64,000 bases of DNA, from NCBI GenBank assembly GCA_027475525.1, contig JAMWFC010000044.1, positions 435,340 through 499,339 on the forward strand, written 5' to 3'. This document shows, piece after piece, positions 58,010-64,000 of the stretch (the stretch's first letter is position 1; each line of letters begins with the position of its first letter). The notes beneath the pieces were generated by a model. That model was not told where the DNA came from, made no database searches, and was given only the letters and a program-made list of their open reading frames with translations. This DNA is from Macrolepiota albuminosa (taxonomy: Eukaryota; Basidiomycota; Agaricomycetes; Agaricales; Agaricaceae). A program made the translations under genes and the position numbers.

Positions 58010-58443
58010 GAGTGCTTGGTCACCTATATTGATGTCAATAGACATCCAGCCTGGACTCTGTGAGACTCAGAGAGTACAACTATGAGCATTATACCCCAGT
58101 TTGCTCATGTCAACATGATATGCGTTCATGAGTTGGAAGAGCCATTGATGCTCCAGCTGGAGACCATAGAAAGCCATGCCATGATGCAATTTGGTGCTGA
58201 AGTAAAGGTAAAGATGTCAGAGACATTGACTAAGGAGTATGTGGACATAGCAAATTTTGATTGCTATGATATGATTATTGGTATGTTGTTTATGTGTAAG
58301 AATAAGGTGTCCCTGGATTTTGTGAATGACATGGTTGTTGTGAATGGTAAGCCTATGAAGACAGAGAGAGTTGTATTAAGCAACATGGACAGTCATTTGA
58401 GACGCTATTACATGACAGAGAAACATCATAATGAATGTGACTG
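58010..58443 (+). pseudogene. B-old protease region
   Basis: Aligns with B1: IIPQFAHVNMICVHELEEPL and CYDMIIGMLFM. The DSG active site reads with substitutions near 58060. Confidence 0.75.
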
Positions 58444-60580
58444 ACTAAATGGTCGCAAGAAAGCAACTGTATACAAATAGAAAGCCTAATCAGGCTAGAC
58501 AGCATAAGAATGAGCGTGATAAACATGTGGTGGAGTTGCTGGAATGTTAGCTGACTAGCTTTCAAGTAAGGGTGGAGGATCTCATCAAGAACAAAGTATA
58601 TAGTACAATGAGAACTGTGGGAAGCACAAGATCACTAATGGATTGACCAATGTCTTGGCCAGGAGTGCAATGGGCATACAACCCATGAATGCCATGAAAG
58701 TGGAATGAGTTGGTAGCGTCAATAGTGATGCATACTATAGAATAGGTGCAGTTGACCCAGATGGGAGAAGTATACTGTTACACATGAGAAGACAAGATCT
58801 CTGAAACATTGGATATTGTGTTTGATGGAGATGAGAATAGCAAAGATGCAACCAGTCATAAGGTTGAATCTGGAGAATTTCACAGAAAAGCATGTACGTG
58901 CCTTATAGAAGCAATTTAAACCAAAGGCTCAGCTGCATGTAGCATGTGTAGTGAAGAGAAAAGGTAAGGCTATGAGCCTTACCAAGGAAGATATTTCTTG
59001 ATTGCGCTAGCAATGGCAACATGAGTTTGCTGATATCATCAATGGGACAAAGGAGGAGCTTCCTCTGTAGAGGGAGGTTAATCATGAGATTAACCTCATT
59101 GACAAGAATAAGCAGTACAAGTACCACTTGCCTCACTGTCCATGAGCATTGCAAAACCAGCTTCATAAAAAGACAAACAAATATATAAATGCAAAATAGT
59201 GGGAACTATGACCAGCGGTGCAAGCTGCACTCTTACTTTGTATTCCCAAGAAGGATGGGACATTACAAACTGCATTGAATGTGCAACAGCACAATGATAA
59301 TACAGTTAAGGATGTGATGCCCCTCCTAGACCAGGAAGTCATATGCAAGGATGTCACTAAAGCAAAATACAGGTCAAAAATTGACCTAACAGATATATAC
59401 AAACAAGTTTGCATATGCAAAGAAGACATACTGAAGATGCTGTTTTCATTCCTGATGGAGACATTTGTGAGCAATATCATGCAGATTGGTGACTGTAATG
59501 CACTAGCAACATTCCAGAGATTAATGACCTCAATCTTCCAAGACATAGTTGGGAAGTTTATGTACATTTATTTAGACGATATATTCATCTTTTCAGATTC
59601 AATCGAGGAGCATTAGCAGCACCTACAAGTTGTATTTGAATAACTGCATAAGGCCAGCCTCTATCTCAAATGGAAGAAGTGCAAGTTGTATGCACTGAGA
59701 TAGACTGTCTTGGTCATGTTATTGATGAGAAAAGTATCCACCTAGACACAGATAAACTTGATCAAATTCAAGAGTGGCGTACTCCATGCACATATAATGA
59801 TATCTAGCAATTTGTTGAATTAGTGAACTATATTGATAACTTTTTGCCAGATATCACAGCATATACTGGGCCACTGATGGCCATGATTCAATATGGATCC
59901 CTCTTTCACTAGAGACTGCTGCATCAGCAGTGCTTTGAAATGATTAAGCACATTTGCACAAAGATGCTAGTGATCTGGCCAATTGACCCACATATTGACA
60001 AGCCTATTTGGCTCATATGCAATGCATCAAAGACAGGGATTGAGGCCATGTTTGGCCAAGGTAAAATGTGGCAAACTTGCTAACCAGCAGGATTTATGTC
60101 CTGTAAGTTTACTACTGCACAGCAAAATTATGCAGTACACAAGTTAGAAACACTCACTATCTTAGAAGCCCTTCTGAAATAGGAGGATAAACTGATGAGA
60201 TATAAGATCCATATTATCACAGATCACAAAGCACTCAAGTTTTTCAAGACTCAAGTGCACCTATCACTGCAACAATGTTGCTGGATTGACTACATGTTGC
60301 AATATCAGTTCAACATCACTTATATAAAGGGTAAATTGAACAAGGTCGTAGATTGCCTATCTCAATATTTTGAGAGCAATACTCAGGATGATGTCCATGA
60401 TGTGCATGATTATGTCCAAAGGGACAGATGCATTGATCTGAAGGGCAAGGACTTGCTCTTGCATAGGTTCCATGAAATCAAGGAATATTCAGTCAAACTA
60501 CATGCCATGCAAGCACAGGAGTCACATTGCAGTAAGCAACTGAAAGAACAGCAAGAAGCTTGAGATATTGAGGGTCAGAT
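58444..60580 (+). pseudogene. B-old RT and RNase H
   Basis: Pieces 59218-59616 (CIPKKDGTLQTALN, KIDLTDIYKQV, IYLDDIFIFSDS with intact YLDD) and 60195-60563 (HIITDHKALKFFKTQV) align with B1. 58444-58900 corresponds to the variable linker and has no open frame. Stops are frequent. Confidence 0.8.
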
Positions 60581-62208
60581 GTTGGTAGACCATGAGGCTC
60601 CCCAGCCTGGTGAAGAGATGAGGCAAGAGGCACCTCCTAGTGGTGCTGAGATGACTTTCCAGCATGGGCTAGACTCATATGATTATCAGCCCATACCAGT
60701 GGATTTAGGCAATGTGCAATTTTGCACATGTATCTAGCAAAGATACAAGGATGACAATCTCTTCCTTGAGATTATGAACAATCTCCAGGTGCATCTACGC
60801 TTCAAGGTGGAGCAGCAACTCGTCTATCTCACCAGACCTACTGGGTCCAAAGTCATCTGCATTTTCCAGAAGAGGTTGTTGATCATCACTATCCTAAAGC
60901 AGGCCTACAAAGTAGTAGGCCACTTTGGAACTCAGAAAATGTTGGATTACATGCAGCGCTGGTACTTGTAGCTGCAAATGGCCAAGGAGACGAGTCAATT
61001 CTGCTCAATATATGAGCTATGTCAACAGTTGAAAGTATCGATGTTGAAGCCACCAGAGAAGCTTCATTTGCTTCCGATACTAGTCAAACCCTGGAATTCA
61101 ATTGGGATGGACTTTATTGGTCCATTCCTGGAGTTGAAGGGTTTCAACTACCTGTGGGTAGTAATCTGTAAAATAACCAGTATAGTCCATTTCATTCTTG
61201 TAAGAACAACTATGACAGCCTCGGACTTGTCTTGGATCTATCTCAAGGAGATAGTATGCCTTCATGAATTGCCCAGCTTGATCATAAGTGATCAAAATGC
61301 TAAGTTTACTTCTAAATAGTAGAAAGAGCTGCACAAGCTGCTCAGAGCTAAGTTGCTCATATTGATGTTGTTTCATCTGCAAATAGATGGCCAGACAAAA
61401 TGTGTGAATAGAAATATTACACAGATACTGTGAGCATTTGTATATCCTGATCAGAAGGACTGGGTAGATAGATGTCCACTCATTAAATTCACAATAAACG
61501 CAAGCATATCCAAAATCACAGGGTACTCACCCTTTGAACTCAATAATAGCTATATGTCATCCATGATTTGTGAACTTCACACTGACAAAGTTATTCATGT
61601 TGGAGTTAAACAGTTCACATGCAATGCACTAAGAAACTTAGCAGATGCCTATGGTGTAATTATAGAATTGTATGTATGGCAAACGAAACATGCAAATAAT
61701 TGCAGGCATGAGGAACTGGACATCAAGAAAGGGAACCTAGTGTATCTTTCAACAAAGAACTTGAACTTGCTGAAAGGCCGAGTGAGTAAGCTATATGTCA
61801 AGTGGATTGGACCATATAGGGTCCTCAAGGCTGAGCTGAGCACATCTAACTATGTGCTGGAACTTTTCCATATGCTGCAGACATATAAAATAGTGTCTAA
61901 GTTTTATGTGTCACTGCTGCAACCGTACTTGGCCAATAGTGATGCGCTATTTCCTAATTGCATGACTTCAGAGCTGTATGACTTTGAAACTGGCGATGAC
62001 TAGAAATAGTTTGTAGATGACCTCATAGGTCATAGGTAGACAGGAGGAAACCTCAAATTCAAGGTGAGGTGGAGCTTAGGTGATACCACCTGGGAGCCGC
62101 TAGTAAACTGCAAGAACCTTACAGCACTAAACCAATACCTAAAGCTGCAGGGCATGAAACACTCTCAACAGCTGGCCAAAACATATATAGAGCACATAAG
62201 ATGGTGAA
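60581..62208 (+). pseudogene. B-old integrase and chromodomain
   Basis: Pieces 60774-60971, 60978-61319 and 61554-62003: HHCC region, GMDFIGPFLELKGFNYLWVV, catalytic second Asp read as SDQNAKFTS, GPYRVLKAELSTSNYVLEL, and a chromodomain remnant FKVRWSLGDTTWEP (about 62060-62100). Confidence 0.8.
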
Positions 62209-62763
62209 ATGTGGACAAAGTCCACTTTGATACCTGGTTATTGACCAGGTGGCTACTAATTGTAGCTGTTTACATAACTCTGATAACCAGTAAAAGACTG
62301 GGTGGTGAATATTTGTAGTTGTTTATACCACTAGCAGAGTTAGGAGATTTTTTTTCTCTTTTCTCCTCCTAAGTCCCAATACACATAGTTGACATGTCTT
62401 TGAGTAATGGCCTATTGGAGGCCTAGTAAAACTGATCAGAGCCTGCAAGGCTCTGGTGGAAAGAAGAGACCCCCTAACATACAAAAAAAATTACCCAGAT
62501 TAACTAGACTATCAGAGGCAGCTGCCATATCCAGTGGATAGCCAATATCAGACAGCGGGTGTGGTCTATCCAGGTTGTGAGGAACCGCTACCATATCAGA
62601 CACCCCTCCACTGGCAAGAGATTGAAGTAGACGATAAGGGGCGCTATGAGTGCCTAGAAGACAGCATGTGCTATGAGTGCTATTATCAGGTACCACCACC
62701 ATGTCTGCTGCAGTCGATCCCAACATATGCAGGTGCAGTGACAGGACCACAATCGGTGCCATA
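62209..62763 (+). pseudogene. B-old spacer and start of ORF3-like frame
   Basis: The spacer corresponds to the pol-ORF3 gap of B1 and has no triple repeat. From 62520 a Tyr/Pro/Gln-rich frame (SQYQTAGVVYPG, LPYQTPLHWQE) resembles in composition the ORF3 start of B1. Cut by C5 at 62764. Confidence 0.4.
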
Positions 62764-63500
62764 TGTCACGACCCCTCCCCCCCGGATCTACTCTGGGACA
62801 CCCCTGAAACACCATCTGGGACCCCCCCTCCAACCCCACAGGACGCGCCCCGCCATCACGACTACCGACACCGCCATCAAGCGCATCAAGGACTGCCATC
62901 AGCCGCCATCAGCCCCGATCAACGATCAGATCACGCGACTCGCTTCCGGCCATCACGCATCACGCATCACGGCTCCTTCCGCACCAATTGATTGCATGCC
63001 CCACACGCGCAATCCAAGTATACAGTCCCGGCCCGCTACTCAATGACCCCCAGAACCCATCCCAGACACCCCGGAACCCCGAGACCCGGTCCCGTAGTAC
63101 TTATAGCATAGTTCCCTGTTGTATTCGTTAGTCTTGATATTACACTGCTTACACTGTTTTCACTTGGTTACTTGAATTGTTGCATGCCCTCTATTTGACT
63201 GGTATGCATTGACTGGCACGCTTTGACTGGCACGCTTGAATACTCGCATGCTCTAAGATTGGTATGCACTTCACGACTTTAATTTGCTAACTTGGTCTCG
63301 TCTTAGAACCTCCGGTTCATGACTCGACCCCCACCCGAATCCCCCGGACCAAGTTCCCTCTCCCGGGATTACCCCTGTCCACGTCTTGAACCCCGGAGTC
63401 CTAGCCCCGGAGTTCCAGACACCCGAGTATCCATGGGTCAAGTCCGCATTGTAAGGGCAATTGCTTTCCTGAAAAGCCCCTGACTCAGCGGAACCTGACA
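62764..63500 (+). mobile_element. C5 5' LTR (737 bp) of an element leaving the window
   Basis: TGTCACGACCCC..GGAACCTGACA. Unlike C1-C4 the flanks do not form a target duplication (CCATA versus TAATA), and the sequence to the right is GC-rich and undecayed, so the right flank is read as element interior. TATA-like CTTATAGC at 63100-63107; expected RNA start near 63130. Confidence 0.75.
63195..63235 (+). repeat. Three 14-bp repeats in LTR C
   Basis: TTGACTGG[TC]A[CT]GC at 63195, 63209 and 63223, downstream of the inferred RNA start. The motif is present, with spacing variation, in the other C copies. Confidence 0.65.
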
Positions 63501-63513
63501 TAATATCAAAACT
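63501..63513 (+). other. C5 self-priming primer-binding site
   Basis: TAATATCAAAACT directly after the LTR. Its reverse complement matches LTR positions 63130-63142 (AGTCTTGATATTA) at 12 of 13 bases; that word lies about 30 nt after the TATA box in this and the other copies. This is the arrangement known for self-primed Tf1-type elements. Confidence 0.65.
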
Positions 63514-63519
63514 CCCTCC

Positions 63520-64000
63520 TTGGCTACGTATACTCACACTTACTACCCCACGGGCTACCAAACCGACCCCTACGGGTGCCCGGTACCCGATCATTACTCT
63601 GCACAGATCCCCCGCCCTGTCTATCCACTCCTCCTGTACGAACCTCCGTATCTCCACTGCCACTGGGCCCCTGACCCATCCCTCTATGATCTGGGGCCCT
63701 CAGCCAGCTGGGCCCCTCCGCCCAACTTCGCCATGGCACGACCCGTAGAGGTCCCCTTGTACCAGAGCATCCCTAGAGGCCTGCCAGAGACCCCACCAGT
63801 ACCCAGTGGACCTCACCCGATTCCCCCCAGCGAGGGCCCCTTTGCACCCACCCCCTACTACGGCTACCAGCGCCCCGTTCTCCAACCCCAAGAACTCTGA
63901 GGACCCCCCTACCCCAACTACTCCCCTCGTCACTACCTGGCCACCGCTCTACCTGCCCAAACCCCTCCCTTGCCAATGGGACGACGACGCCTCAAGGAGT
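63520..64000 (+). CDS. C5 Gag-like N-terminal frame, partial
   Basis: Frame open from at least 63520 with one TGA at 63898-63900 (likely CGA) and open again to the window edge. Protein is Tyr/Pro-rich (THTYYPTGYQ, PVPDHYSAQIPRP, PTPYYGYQRP), as in many Gag N-termini. First ATG in frame is near 63733, so the start is uncertain. No domain recognised; remainder lies outside. Confidence 0.45.

Noticed and set aside
63271..63663. 130-codon minus-strand frame across the C5 LTR
   Set aside because: Mostly LTR sequence; the same frame appears in C1/C2 LTRs as a by-product of composition.

Overview
ORGANISM AND OVERALL NATURE. The window looks like a transposon graveyard in a filamentous basidiomycete, most likely an agaricomycete. 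Evidence: Ty3/Gypsy and Ty1/copia LTR retrotransposons fill almost all of it; the only host gene (left edge, O-methyltransferase family) has many introns of about 48-56 nt with GT..AG borders; the RT lineage of element A (FIDD catalytic box, PMGWTNS motif) is one I associate with mushroom-forming fungi. There is no sign of prokaryotic operons, CRISPR or rRNA. Older copies differ from younger ones mainly by C-to-T/G-to-A changes, very often at CpG.

LAYOUT. 1-852: 5' part of a host O-methyltransferase gene (minus). 853-7765: AT-rich repeat ground with an LTR-like copy, solo LTRs of families C and F, a 370-bp repeat (D), a long inverted repeat and tRNA-like units. From 7766 to the right end lies one nest of elements: B-old (Ty3/Gypsy with a degenerate chromodomain; 5' LTR 7766-7930) contains A-old (8489-54365), which contains B1 (11086-35725), which contains A1 (11490-24858). 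A-old also carries a copia element E (36742-42351, minus, itself split by F2), solo LTRs C2 and C3, and a probable solo LTR G inside its 3' LTR. B-old also carries D2, solo LTR C4 and the 5' end of C5, which starts at 62764 and runs off the window.

HOW THE GENES WORK TOGETHER. A1 (13.4 kb) has near-identical LTRs, PBS, PPT, Gag-protease, then pol (RT, RNase H, integrase), with a stop/start ATGA overlap between them. Behind pol, 4.9 kb holds three antisense, apparently spliced genes (AS1 about 686 aa with a Zn2Cys6-like cysteine cluster; AS2 and AS3, paralogues), two of them with a TATA box; all three recur at the same place in A-old. B1 encodes gag-pol-chromodomain in one frame broken only by stop codons, followed by a long ORF3 of unknown function. 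Family C shows a self-priming layout: the sequence about 30 nt after the TATA box matches the complement of the first 13 nt after the LTR at 12 of 13 positions.

CAUTION ON THE SEQUENCE. Eight tandem duplications in unrelated DNA all have a period of exactly 77 bp. That is best explained by unmerged k=77 contig overlaps in the assembly; one falls inside AS1 and one inside the A1 3' LTR.
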